21,007 bases of DNA from Chara braunii. Taxonomy: Eukaryota; Streptophyta; Charophyceae; Charales; Characeae. Under the pieces are notes generated by a model that did not search any database, was not told where the DNA came from, and worked only from the letters and a program-made list of their open reading frames with translations. Position 1 is the first letter of the stretch; the number at the start of each line of letters is the position of its first letter. The translations under genes and the position numbers were made by a program. Positions 11,421-18,825 of the stretch are shown here, one piece after another. The stretch covers positions 202,019 through 223,025 of the forward strand of contig BFEA01000763.1 of the NCBI GenBank assembly GCA_003427395.1, given 5' to 3'.

Positions 11421-12554
11421 ATGGACGTTCATTGCAGCAGCTCACTGGATCCTGCAGGCGGCCCTGACGCGGGATGTAGTCAAGGAGTGCAAGGACCAAG
11501 TGAAGCAGTGCCTTTTGTTCTCAGCGATGTCGAACCCGAGCTCTATTTGCCGCCAGATCTTCTTGTTTCTGAACGTAGGTGAAAGCGCCGTAAGGGAAGT
11601 AGCTGCATCCTTGGCATCCGTCGTGTAACATCTTTTGCGCCTGACAGGCATCAACGTCACAAGCGGTCTTCGGAATGGCTAGCAGAAGGCGCTAGCGACA
11701 CATTTGGCAAGAGTTCGTCCACAGACGAACTCGGAAAAGCGCAGGAGATGTTATCTCAGGAAGTTAGAAGAGGTATCTACTGCACAACACCGACCGAGGA
11801 GAAAGCTCCTCACAACTTAGGCAAAAGAAAGGAGAGCACACGCGTGTACAACAAGAAGGCAAAGCTGAACACGAGCTTGGGAAACATCGAAGAAATAGTC
11901 AAGCAAAAGTGTTGCAATAACCAATGTGCGAAGAAGTTCTCAATCCACGACATATTCAAGGTGCGCGAAATGTTTTGGTCCTTGAAGCAGCCAGAACAAG
12001 TGAACTTCCTCCTTGAGCAGACGAGGGAAGCTTCGTACTTCTCTGACACTGGCGAACTTTTGAAATTAAGAGTTACGTTCAAGAAGATGAGAGTTTGTAC
12101 ACGAGCCTGGGGTATGTTGTACGGATGTTCGACGTGGCGCACGGCTATTGTTCGACGCACGTTCTTGGATGGCATCCGAACTTACGAGCACAAGAACAAA
12201 GGTTCTTCCAAACACTCGGCGAGTACAAGGAAAATGCTGGCTTGGTTGCAGAATTATTTTCGCTTAAACACAGAAAGCATGCCGAACAGCGATTAATTTC
12301 ATCTCTCAGACACTCTGTTGCGCAAGGACGTTTACGAGCTCTTCTTAAGAGAATGCGGTTTCCAATTTTCTCCGAAGAAAATTCCTTCTGATAAACATTT
12401 TCTGAACATTTGGACAAAACATTGTCCAAAAGTTGTGATTCCCTCGTTGAATAGATTTTTAGTCTGCGCTCAATGCCTGTCGTTCAAGGCAGGAAGTGCG
12501 AATGCAGACAACCGCATCGAGAGGGGCAAGCCACTACAAATTTGGCACAAGCTG
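11421..12554 (+). pseudogene. Exon 1: N-terminal half of the DUF7869-type protein
   Basis: Frame 3 runs from the ATG at 11421 to the inferred splice donor after 12554. Residues 1-53 are low in recognisable features (start MDVHCSSSLDPAGG). The frame is then interrupted by TGA at 11580 and continues as HQRHKRSSEWLAEG. A basic linker (KRKESTRVYNKKAK) near 11825-11870 could be a nuclear localisation signal. A Cys cluster KCCNNQC (Cys codons at 11910, 11913 and 11925) resembles a metal-binding knuckle. Then follow FWSLKQPEQVNFLLEQTR, a WGMLYG segment, FLDGIRTYEHKN, and MLAWLQNYF starting at 12234. A TAA at 12294 breaks the frame directly after ESMPNSD. After it the same frame gives RKDVYELFLRECGFQFSP and a CAQC motif near 12468, so the stop is a point lesion and not the gene's end. 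Confidence 0.7.
11579..11647 (+). other. Candidate 69 nt mini-intron in exon 1 (alternative: premature TGA)
   Basis: CGTAG|GTGAAAG at 11579 is a reasonable 5' splice site and CTTTTGCGCCTGACAG| ending at 11647 a reasonable 3' site with a short pyrimidine stretch. A length of 69 nt keeps the frame, removes the in-frame TGA at 11580 and joins the two open parts as AG+G (Arg). Against this, the segment is otherwise open in the same frame for 22 codons, so a single nonsense change in continuous coding sequence explains it equally well, and the gene already carries other stops. Confidence 0.35.
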
Positions 12555-12720
12555 GTACGAGAGTGGTGTGTATAGTGTTATAAACCTGTCATTGGCCGAA
12601 AATTTTATGTCTGTGTTCTTCAAATCTTCTCTGCAACCGTGATGTAGTTATTCTAAAGAGGCTTCTGTTCACCTGTTTACAATGCCGGTGCGTCGTCTTG
12701 ACAGTTAGTCATTGCTGGAG
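12547..12720 (+). repeat. Direct repeat copy 1, spanning the exon 1 / intron boundary
   Basis: This segment begins with ACAAGCTGGTACGAGAGTGG and runs through ATTCTAAAGAGGCTTCTGTT and CACCTGTTTACAA to GTGCGTCGTC. A second copy lies at about 13251-13430. The repeat crosses the inferred donor site, so the last 8 bases of exon 1 are part of it. Confidence 0.8.
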
Positions 12721-12738
12721 TCCAGGCTTACTTAAGGA

Positions 12739-13286
12739 AAAGACATTTGCACGACCGGGTACTGTAAGAATTCTCTAAACTCTGGACGGCTGAGTCGAAA
12801 TGCTTTTATAGATCTATAAACTCGTTTCATAGAGTTTCAACTTTTTTTGTGGTACAAGATAGTACGAGAGTGGTGTGTAAAGTACTAAGACATTTGCACG
12901 GTCGGGTCCGAGTACTGTCAGAATTCTCTGAACTCTGGATGGCTGAGTCGAAATATTTGTAAAGTCTTATAAACTCGTTTCTTGGAGTTTAAGCTTTTAT
13001 TCTGGTACAAGATGGTATGCAAACTCTGGACGGCCTAGTCGAAATGCCTTTATAGTTCTATAAACTCATTTCACGGAGTTTCAGCTTTTATTCTGGTACA
13101 AGATGATACGAGAGTGGTGTGTAAAGTACTGAGACATTTGCACGGGCGGATCCGAGTACTGTTATAATTCTCTAAACTCTGGACGGCTGAGTCGAAATGC
13201 TTTTAAAGTTCTATAAAATCGTTTCACGGAGTTTCAACTTTTATTCTGGAACAAGATGGTACGAAAGTGGTGTGTAAAGTATTTTA
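12739..13286 (+). repeat. Intronic tandem repeat, ~150 bp unit
   Basis: Units start with (A)GACATTTGCACG at 12740, 12888 and 13133. Each continues with GGTCGGGTCCGAGTACTGT, AACTCTGGACGGCTGAGTCG, a palindromic TTTATAG..CTATAAA core, a GTTTCAACTTTTATTCTGGT-like stretch and ACAAGATGGTACGAGAGTGG, ending in TGTGTAAAGTA. An extra partial unit lacking the first third sits at 13021-13131, which explains the 245 bp step between the second and third full starts. More diverged pieces of the same vocabulary (GGACGGTTGAGTCGAAATG near 13716, GTCGGGTCTGAGTACCGTTA near 13531) extend the array to about 13790. Confidence 0.85.
12805..12820. repeat. Perfect 16 bp palindrome TTTATAGATCTATAAA
   Basis: Fully self-complementary 16-mer in the first intronic unit. 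Related copies with a variable two-base centre are TTTATAGTTCTATAAA at 13049-13064, a one-mismatch form at 13202-13217, a decayed form at 13463-13478, and an 18 bp version ATTTATAGCCCTATAAAT at 13893-13910. Confidence 0.85.
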
Positions 13287-13430
13287 AACCTATTAATAGT
13301 TGAAAATGTTATTTGTCTGCGTTCTTCCGATCTTCTCGGCGAACGTGCTGCTGTTATTCTAAAGAGGCTTCTGTTCACCTGTTTACAAAGTCGGTGCGTC
13401 GTCCTGACATATGTTCATTGCTGAAGTCGG
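13251..13430 (+). repeat. Direct repeat copy 2 within the intron
   Basis: Second copy of the 12547-12720 segment, starting ACAAGATGGTACGAAAGTGG and again containing ATTCTAAAGAGGCTTCTGTT and CACCTGTTTACAA before GTGCGTCGTC. It differs by scattered substitutions and small indels, so the two copies are not a recent duplication. It lies directly after the last ~150 bp unit. Confidence 0.8.
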
Positions 13431-13790
13431 AAAAGAGTCGGAACGGCTGAGTTGAATTTCTTTTTGCAGTTCTATAAATCCTCTGAGTTGATTCTTGCTG
13501 GAATTGAGTCGTTGCAACAGGATTGTACGGTCGGGTCTGAGTACCGTTACAGTTCGAAAAACACGTTTTAAAGAGTTCGAACTCGAACGACTCCAACAAA
13601 TTCGTGTGATTGGAACGTTGTAACAAAATTAAATTAAAGGCAAAAACGTCTGGACTACTAAAGCGTAATACTTTTGTAGTTCTTTGATTCGTCTCGGGAA
13701 AGGCAAAATCATCTGGACGGTTGAGTCGAAATGTTTTTTAGTTCTAACAATTCGTTTCTTGGACTTTCAGGTTTTGCTTGTGAGTTCTAA

Positions 13791-14020
13791 ACATTTGTTC
13801 TTCAACATTTGCCACAAAATTGGCAGTTTGTTGAATTTGTGTTGTTGCAACAGGCTTGATTTAAAAATGGGATTTGAATGAGGTTCTTGCTGATTTATAG
13901 CCCTATAAATTTCTCATCGGCCAACACGCGCGGTGTTGTTGACTGGAAGCAGTAATTCTGGTATCCTTTAGTCCTGCACGTGTTTGTTGACCTTGCTCTT
14001 TGCGCTACTTGTGAACAGAG
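13791..14020 (+). other. 3' end of the inferred intron
   Basis: No gene is seen. The segment contains the 18 bp palindrome ATTTATAGCCCTATAAAT (13893-13910). Near its end it is pyrimidine-containing (CTTGCTCTTTGCGCTACTTG) ahead of the AG dinucleotides at 14017-14020 that serve as the candidate acceptor. Confidence 0.4.
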
Positions 14021-14446
14021 ACATACGAGAGAGCGTTGACAAAGCACCGGGTGATGCAGGAAGCGGAAAGGTCCAAGCTCTACAAACACCGTCACAAGGC
14101 TTCTAACGAATCCGGGGAGTACGTATGTTTAATTATTGACGGAATGGACCAGAGCAAGACTCTTTTGCCGCACTTCCGCAGATTGTCGAAGGATTCCAGA
14201 GTCAAAGAAGAAAGTTTTGTCAAGGTGCACGTCGTCGGTGCAAAGGTGCTAGGTCTCGCCACAAAAGTATCTGCAACACTCTTTTTTGACAACTTCAAGT
14301 CAGATTCGAACTGCATGCTTACTGTGCTTCATCGAATAATTTGTGAACTTCCGACACCTTTCCCACGAGTTTTCTATCTCAATCTGGACAACACAACGAA
14401 AGAAAAGAAAAGAAATACGTACTTTCGTATTTGTTCTACCTTGTGA
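14021..14446 (+). pseudogene. Exon 2, first part: DUF7869 core with DGMDQ and LDNT motifs
   Basis: Open in frame 2 from the inferred acceptor. After a charged helical lead (ERSKLYKHRHKASNESGEY) comes the family hallmark LIIDGMDQSKT, with the first Asp codon at 14138. Then follow HVVGAKVLG, a strand-helix stretch LTVLHRIICELP, and FYLNLDNTTKE with its Asp codon at 14387. These hydrophobic strands ending in Asp are what one expects of an RNase H-like fold with catalytic acids at strand ends. The true frame is lost in the A/G-rich tract at about 14396-14416. The remaining frame 2 codons to the TGA at 14444 are out-of-frame readthrough, because family-like sequence (KKYVLSYLFYLVK) continues in frame 1 from about 14410. 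Confidence 0.75.
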
Positions 14447-15297
14447 AAATGAACATTTTCACAAAGGTGAAGTTGAGTTTTCTTCTCGTCGGACATATTC
14501 ACGAGGATATCGATTAGATGTTTAGTTGTTTCTCTCGCAGGCTCAATTTGCAGAGTGCTTTTGATCTTCCTGAACTTGAACACGTGATTCGCGAATCGTA
14601 CACAGACGAAGTCGGAAAGGTAGTAGTTCTTGAGCGGATGACCGAGACTAACGACTGGAAGGTATTTGTAGAACCACATTTGTTGAAGGTGAACGACATC
14701 AGTTTCAACCAACATTTCACGATCAAAAGAAATTATAGAGGAGAAGCACGACTCTGGAGCAAGCAGTACCACAATTCGCTTTGGCAACCGAACGACACCG
14801 AAGGTTTGAATCTCTTTCATTCAGAGCCAACAAGCGAGATTCTGGCTGCTCCTCGACATTCGATACGGTCTTTGGAAGGTCGGTTGAGGCCAGCTTGTGG
14901 CAAAGAAGAAGGGAATTGTACAGAGCTGGAATGGGACGGTGAAGAATCTGTACAACGCACTCTGTTAATTAATGCATTGGACGCTAATCTCGATGCGTTC
15001 TCCAGATACATTCAACCCGATAACGTCATTTGGTGGAAACATTTCATTGAATGTCAGAAAAATATGGATTTCAATAACAGGAGCCTGAAGGTTCCTTTCT
15101 TCTGGCCGACGGTGCCGTCGGAAGGGCCTTGCGAGGACAGCGCGAAGCCTCTGGATGAAGATGGGATTTCTCGGAATTTGGCTCACCTCTTTCCACAAGA
15201 AAGGCCAGTGTATGTTGGTGCGCAGAAGACCAAACAATACATGAAAAGAAAGGGACGCTACGAGGACTTGGAGATCGGGACGTTCATTGCACTCTGA
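14410..15297 (+). pseudogene. Exon 2, second part: HED motif and C-terminal region
   Basis: Frame 1 resumes the protein after the frameshift. KKYVLSYLFYLVKMNIF and KLSFLLVGHIHEDID (Gly codon 14491, His 14500, Glu 14503, Asp 14506 and 14512) match the family signature that normally continues with Gln and MFS. Here the Gln position is a TAG stop at 14515, and MFSCFSRRL follows directly in the same frame. The next 250 codons are open to a TGA at 15295. This part is less conserved as far as I can tell, but it includes a DWKVFVEPHL segment, Trp-rich VIWWKHFIECQ and KVPFFWPTVPSEGPCED. The ATG at 14518 is therefore an internal Met of the family motif and not a genuine start. Confidence 0.72.
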
Positions 15298-15639
15298 GCC
15301 TTCCCTGGTGAGGAGGAACGAGACAAACCCTACCACGTAGGCAAGGTTGTGGAGTTACTTCCAGAAGAGCGTTTCAAGGTTGCTTGGTATGCTCAAAAGG
15401 AAAAAGNAGAAGNGTACTTACCGTTCTACAAGCCGACTGCGAGAGGAAAGTCTGGACGTGAGGTCGCCGAAGACATTTTTGATTGGAGTTGTGGCGTTCT
15501 GTGTTACAACTTTACTCTGAAGGCAGACAACACTTTGTTCGCTGCCACAAAGAAAAAAATCTGCAAAATGTTGAACGCTTCGATTTTCGTCGACGTTAGA
15601 GACGGCGAAGAAGAGGCTGGTGCCCTTGTAAGGGTGTAG
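15298..15639 (+). pseudogene. Exon 2, C-terminal tail with small barrel-like segment
   Basis: The same frame 1 continues without shift after the TGA at 15295-15297. EEERDKPYHVGKVVELLPEE and RFKVAWYAQKEK resemble a short SH3/Tudor-like or chromatin-reader-like beta segment, a structural guess only. Two N bases at 15407 and 15413 make two codons ambiguous. The end is DWSCGVLCYNFTLKADNTLF, a Lys-rich stretch and an acidic run before the TAG at 15637. Because protein-like sequence continues on both sides, the TGA is probably a nonsense change. CGA to TGA at a CpG is the simplest path but is not shown. Confidence 0.65.
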
Positions 15640-16560
15640 CTCGAAGGCCTTCGACATGTCCTCCTGTTGAGATGGTCCTCTCCAAAGGGCATAGACCGCA
15701 GCACTGTACAGGGAAAGTTGTTTGTCCTTCGTCTTGTTGGCTCTTGTATTGTAAGCAATTTAAAATTCTGAACTTATAGGACTATAATTGAAATTGGGAA
15801 TTTGTTTTCTCTTGTGTCTTCTGGGTCAACGTCTACAAGTCTATTCGGGAAAGTTGTTTCTGCTTCGTCTTGTCCGGTCTTGTATGTTAAGTAGTTTAGA
15901 GTACGAGTTTTTTCGAAGTAGTCCGAGTTTCGATTTATAGGACTATAATAGAATTACGAAATTCGTTTTCCCTTTTGTCTTGCAGAGTCTCAAATGTGAA
16001 AGATCTTTCTAGACGTTCAAAATCAACCAAATTTCGGTCTCTGCATTGTAAGCAGTTCAGGGTACGGTTTTTGCATGGTAGTCCCGCTGTTGAACTTATA
16101 GGACTATAATTGGAATTTGCGATTTCGTTTCTGGCAAGTCATATTCGGTCTATGTATTGTAGGCAGTTCAGGGTACGGGTTTTCCAGGGCAGTTCCGCTG
16201 TTGAACTTATAGGACTATAATTGCAATTGGAGATTTGGTTTCTCGTAAGTCTTGTGCAGTCTCGCATTTTCAGAGTGGTTGGGGCAATGTTATTTCTGTA
16301 CGCTCTCGAATGTCTCGAAAAAACGCTGCCAGCAACCCCATTTTGCCGGGGTATGTCAAGCTACGCGTTATAGGACTATAAACTTGAAGATTGATGTGTC
16401 GAGTTCGCTGACTCTTGTTGGCAGTGTTCGGAGATGTTCCTCCCAACAGTTTTTTTCCTTCTGCATTTGGCGAGCCTGTGGCAGTCTTTTTTGGAAGCAT
16501 GTATTTTCCAAATTTTCTCTTTAATGACTTTCATTTATAAGACTATAAATGAAACATGGA
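15640..16560 (+). repeat. 3' flank array: six TTATAGGACTATAA palindromes, mostly 161 bp apart
   Basis: The palindrome (TTATAG/CTATAA arms, two-base centre) lies at 15774-15787, 15935-15948, 16096-16109, 16207-16220 and 16368-16381, with a variant TTATAAGACTATAA at 16535-16548. Steps are 161, 161, 111, 161 and 167 bp. Around it a unit is recognisable: TTGTATTGTAAGCAGTTCAG, GGTACGGTTTTT, TAGTCCCGCTGTTGAAC, the palindrome, then ATTGGAATTTG and GATTTCGTTTCT. The two units ending at 16109 and 16220 are the closest to each other. The array begins about 60 bp after the last codon of the DUF7869-type gene. No gene is seen within it. Confidence 0.9.
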
Positions 16561-16981
16561 AAAGTCTGCGGTTTCTTGGAAGTCGGTGTAGTTTTGCATC
16601 ACTGGAAATTTCGTCGGGCGTTGGGCACTGTGTTTTCCCTTGAACTTTTCCCCTCCGAACTTGCCCCGCTAAAATGAACGTCTGCGGACTAATTTCTTGC
16701 TCAAGGTTAACATTTTCCTCACGAAAGCTACGGATTCTCGTTGTTTTCGGTATCCCTTGTTGTAGAGTAGCTGAATAAACCGCTCGTTCTAACGGCAAAG
16801 GCAAAATTATGTTGCAAGACATCCTATAATGAATTCTTAGGTTTTCTCCGATTGTGAGGTTTTCACGAATCCCCTGTTTGAGGCGTATTCACACCGAGCT
16901 TGAAATCCTATCAGACTATCGAGGATGAACATTTTGACAAGATAAATAGCAGTACGGAATGAAAACAACAATTACATCCCA

Positions 16982-16983
<2 letters not shown>
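16561..16983. other. Gene-free stretch; lone AATAAA
   Basis: No recognisable gene or repeat. AATAAA occurs at 16774-16779 on the + strand and could in principle be a poly(A) signal, but it lies more than 1.1 kb after the last stop codon of the upstream gene, so the link is weak. Confidence 0.3.

Positions 16984-17053
<70 letters not shown>
16984..17053. repeat. (CT)n microsatellite, ~35 units
   Basis: Uninterrupted CT dinucleotide run of about 70 bp. Open frames through it are poly-Leu/Ser or poly-Arg/Glu artefacts. Confidence 0.98.
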
Positions 17054-17056
<3 letters not shown>

Positions 17057-17336
17057 TGTGCGCGGCCGGGTGCATAAGTGCGTGTGTAGGCGTGTAGTAT
17101 GCGTGTACTGGTGGGTGAGAGCGAGTCAAAAGATCAAGGCCGAGAAAGAGGCCCGTGCCAAGTCCCGCTACAGTAGCAGCGTCGAGTTTCTTAAAGGCCT
17201 GAATCTGGAGGTGTTTGGGAACATGTGCAGAAGTTACGTTAAATTTTGTCAACCGCACATCTGCAGAAACACGTCCAGCTTCAGGCGTTGGGGAAACTCG
17301 ACGCTGCCAGTGGGCCTTGGCCCCCGGTGCTGAAGG
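17054..17336 (+). other. Weak exon-like open frame, unrecognised
   Basis: After a GT-rich stretch (17070-17120) one + strand frame reads ASQKIKAEKEARAKSRYSS, then SVEFLKGLNLEVFGNMCRSY, and stays open to a TGA at 17331-17333. The Lys/Glu/Arg-rich, helix-like composition is more protein-like than its neighbours, but I recognise no family. The only upstream Met is on the other side of the microsatellite, and the frame could be chance. It may be a stray exon or a fragment of a transposed gene. Confidence 0.15.
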
Positions 17337-17401
17337 TATATGAAGTATAGAATGAGCCCTGTGCTCGGGACTAGAAAGGCTCTCCGATCAAGACTTTCCT
17401 A

Positions 17402-17506
17402 CAGTCTTCCCGCGAATACAACGTACTGTCATTATAGCTGAATTTGGGGTATGTTTCAGTCTACATTCAGCTGTAGTGAGCGTACGTTGTATTCGGTGGA
17501 AGACTG
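17402..17506. mobile_element. TA-flanked inverted-repeat element (MITE), copy 1
   Basis: Left end CAGTCTTCCCGCGAATACAA and right end TTGTATTCGGTGGAAGACTG are near-perfect reverse complements. Pairing continues inward through ACGTAC and an ATTATAGCTGAAT / ATTCAGCTGTAGT pair, so most of the 105 bp can fold back. It is flanked by TA at 17400-17401 and 17507-17508. CAGT ends with TA duplication are typical of Tc1/mariner-type non-autonomous elements. No coding capacity. Confidence 0.8.
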
Positions 17507-17508
17507 TA

Positions 17509-17820
17509 GGCCGAACGCAATGCTATGCCAACCGTGAGAGATGGACTCGACTGCGTGGAACTACTCATTCTGTACAAACATATCTGAACTCAATGCAAAG
17601 GAAAAGGGGGTGAAGAACACCTTTGAAGAAAAAAAAAGTTGCAAAAGCAAAACGACAGTTTTTCCAAGATTTTTTTCTTTTTTCTTTTTTTTCTTTCCAA
17701 GATATAGACACTTCCTGGCACGTTTGTCCTTCTTTTTTTTTTTGGGAGAACCGCAAAATTTTTGTTGGTCAAAACGAGGGAACACGGGTCGGTGAAGCCC
17801 ACAAAATGCCGAGGTAGTAC
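17509..17820. other. Low-complexity A/T-rich segment, no gene
   Basis: Contains an A-run near 17629-17637, T/TTC-rich runs at 17671-17696 and 17731-17742, and a short TTTCCAAGAT direct repeat near 17663 and 17694. Open frames here are Lys/Phe-rich products of the homopolymers. No recognisable protein. Confidence 0.5.
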
Positions 17821-18277
17821 TAGGGCCACTACCCTGTTTAGGCCCCTGGAAAGGGGTCCAGTGTCCCTTTGAACTAAACAATTATAGATCCCCAAACCCA
17901 GGATAAGGGTAGAACGGGAGGTGGTACTAAATAAGGAAGGGAGAGGGCGGGCAGCCCTACGGGCTGCTCTAATCCTAGCGCTAATCTGCGGCCGTAATTT
18001 TCGTCACCAAAATTATCGTGAAGCGGATTAGGGTTAGGGTCAATGCCTCCTGGTAATCGGCTATTGCCCCATGCTCATAGGCAAAATTTTGCCACGCCAT
18101 GGCTGAGTTGTGTGGACAAACCTTTCCACGCCATGGCTGAGTTGCATGGGCAAGATTGCTTAGATTGGCCCTTATTGCGTAAAGGCGGCCTGTGGGCCAT
18201 GGAGGTCCTACCACAGGGACAAAAAGGATTTCCACGCGGTATCCTGGTGAGCCTTATGCCCTGCTGGGTTCTCACTA
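17821..18277. repeat. Fold-back and duplicated short sequences, no gene
   Basis: Holds a 7 bp stem hairpin GCAGCCCTACGGGCTGC at 17951-17967. An imperfect inverted repeat follows at about 17970-18033 (CTAATCTGC...GTAATTTT facing AAAATTA...GCGGATTAG) and ends in GGATTAGGGTTAGGGT, two telomere-like TTAGGG words. A direct repeat CCACGCCATGGCTGAGTTG occurs at 18092-18110 and 18127-18145, 35 bp apart. The inverted repeat may be a decayed short element. No flanking duplication was identified. Confidence 0.45.
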
Positions 18278-18521
18278 CCTTCTGCCCCCGATCATAACGC
18301 ACATGTGTTGTATTCGAGTTTTCAGATTTGAAAAATGGAAATAGAATAGAACGCATACACGTTGTATTCGAAATTAGAGGTTGTTCGAATAGAACGTGTA
18401 TGCCTTGTATTCGAAATTTATGCTTATTCGAATAGAACGCATACGCGTTGTATAGCTCGCACCCTCTGCGTTGTTGTATTCGTTTACAACGCATACGCGT
18501 TATGTTCGGGGGAGAAGAAGG
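18278..18521. mobile_element. TA-flanked inverted-repeat element with internal repeat ladder (MITE), copy 2
   Basis: The left end CCTTCTGCCCCCGATCATAA pairs with the right end TTATGTTCGGGGGAGAAGAA followed by GG, with a 2-3 nt length difference in the C-rich part. TA flanks it at 18276-18277 and 18522-18523. The interior is a ladder of about 43 bp units, each containing GTTGTATTCGAAATT and TTCGAATAGAACGCATACGC-like sequence, near 18361, 18404 and 18447. These units are themselves partly self-complementary. Shared words with the 105 and 104 bp elements (CCCCCGAA, AACGC, GTTGTATTCG) suggest one family. Confidence 0.7.
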
Positions 18522-18612
18522 TAGTCCACAGCCCCTGGAGAGAAGTCATTCCCTGGGCAATAAATGCACAACTCGTGATACGCCCAAGTCCCATCGCAAT
18601 GATTCATTGCCA

Positions 18613-18697
18613 CTGGTCAGGTAATACCTTGTCCCCCACGGTAAATGGATCTCCGCTGGTCAGGCGATACCTTGTCCCCCACAGTAAATGGATCTCT
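18613..18697 (+). repeat. Two-copy tandem repeat, 43 bp unit
   Basis: CTGGTCAGG..ATACCTTG and TCCCCCAC.GTAAATGGATCTC occur at 18613-18655 and again at 18656-18697 with only a few substitutions. It lies between two inverted-repeat elements. Confidence 0.9.
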
Positions 18698-18825
18698 CCA
18701 CCCATACGGACTGGAATAGTCGGGAGAGCTCAGCCTGGTTCCTTTCAGCCGCTGTCAGCAGTTGAGATCGTCGTTGCACCTCGAGTGGTCATCATATCAC
18801 CATTGGCTTCTTTTCCTTCCTGCTA

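Larger units (their letters stand above)
12555..14020 (+). other. Inferred intron of the DUF7869-type gene, filled with tandem repeats
   Basis: Exon 1 ends naturally at AAGCTG|GTACGAG (GT at 12555). Reading on in frame meets a stop at 12573. The next stretch with family resemblance begins near 14021 in another frame, preceded by TTGTGAACAG (AG at 14017-14018) and AG again at 14019-14020. Joining 12554 to 14021 is phase 0 and gives the expected helical lead-in (LTKHRVMQEAERSKLYKHRH) before the DGMDQ motif. The intron has no gene. It contains five copies of the donor-region sequence, about three and a half copies of a ~150 bp unit, and recurring TTTATAGNNCTATAAA palindromes. The exact acceptor is uncertain. 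Confidence 0.55.
11421..15639 (+). pseudogene. Decayed DUF7869-type (transposon-like) gene, whole locus
   Basis: The reading frames line up into one protein of roughly 915 codons over two exons. Recognition rests on the ordered family signatures: a Cys-rich KCCNNQC segment, MLAWLQNYF and ESMPNSD in exon 1, then LIIDGMDQSKT, LNLDNTTKE and VGHIHEDID, and a C-terminal VGKVVELLPEERF segment in exon 2. The family's biochemical function is unproven. The order D, D, then HED suggests an RNase H-like DDE nuclease or transposase fold. Lesions are TGA at 11580-11582 (or a 69 nt intron there), TAA at 12294-12296, a frameshift in the A/G-rich tract at about 14396-14416, TAG at 14515-14517 and TGA at 15295-15297. 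The ATG at 11421 is chosen because AAGATGG is a good Kozak context and the frame continues into the family-like region. The family name is from memory and not checked. Confidence 0.75.

Noticed and set aside
11421-15639. A variant genetic code or programmed readthrough to explain TAG, TAA and TGA in frame
   Set aside because: All three stop codons occur and there is also a frameshift, so ordinary pseudogene decay is simpler; only the TAG sits at a clear Gln position.
10491-16983. Terminal inverted repeats delimiting the DUF7869-type element
   Set aside because: I compared the satellite-proximal sequence with 16600-17400 by eye and found no convincing reverse-complement pair, so the element borders remain undefined.
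16911-17258. Minus-strand frame with a long Arg/Glu repeat
   Set aside because: The Arg-Glu run is the reverse complement of the CT microsatellite; the flanking part is unrecognised.
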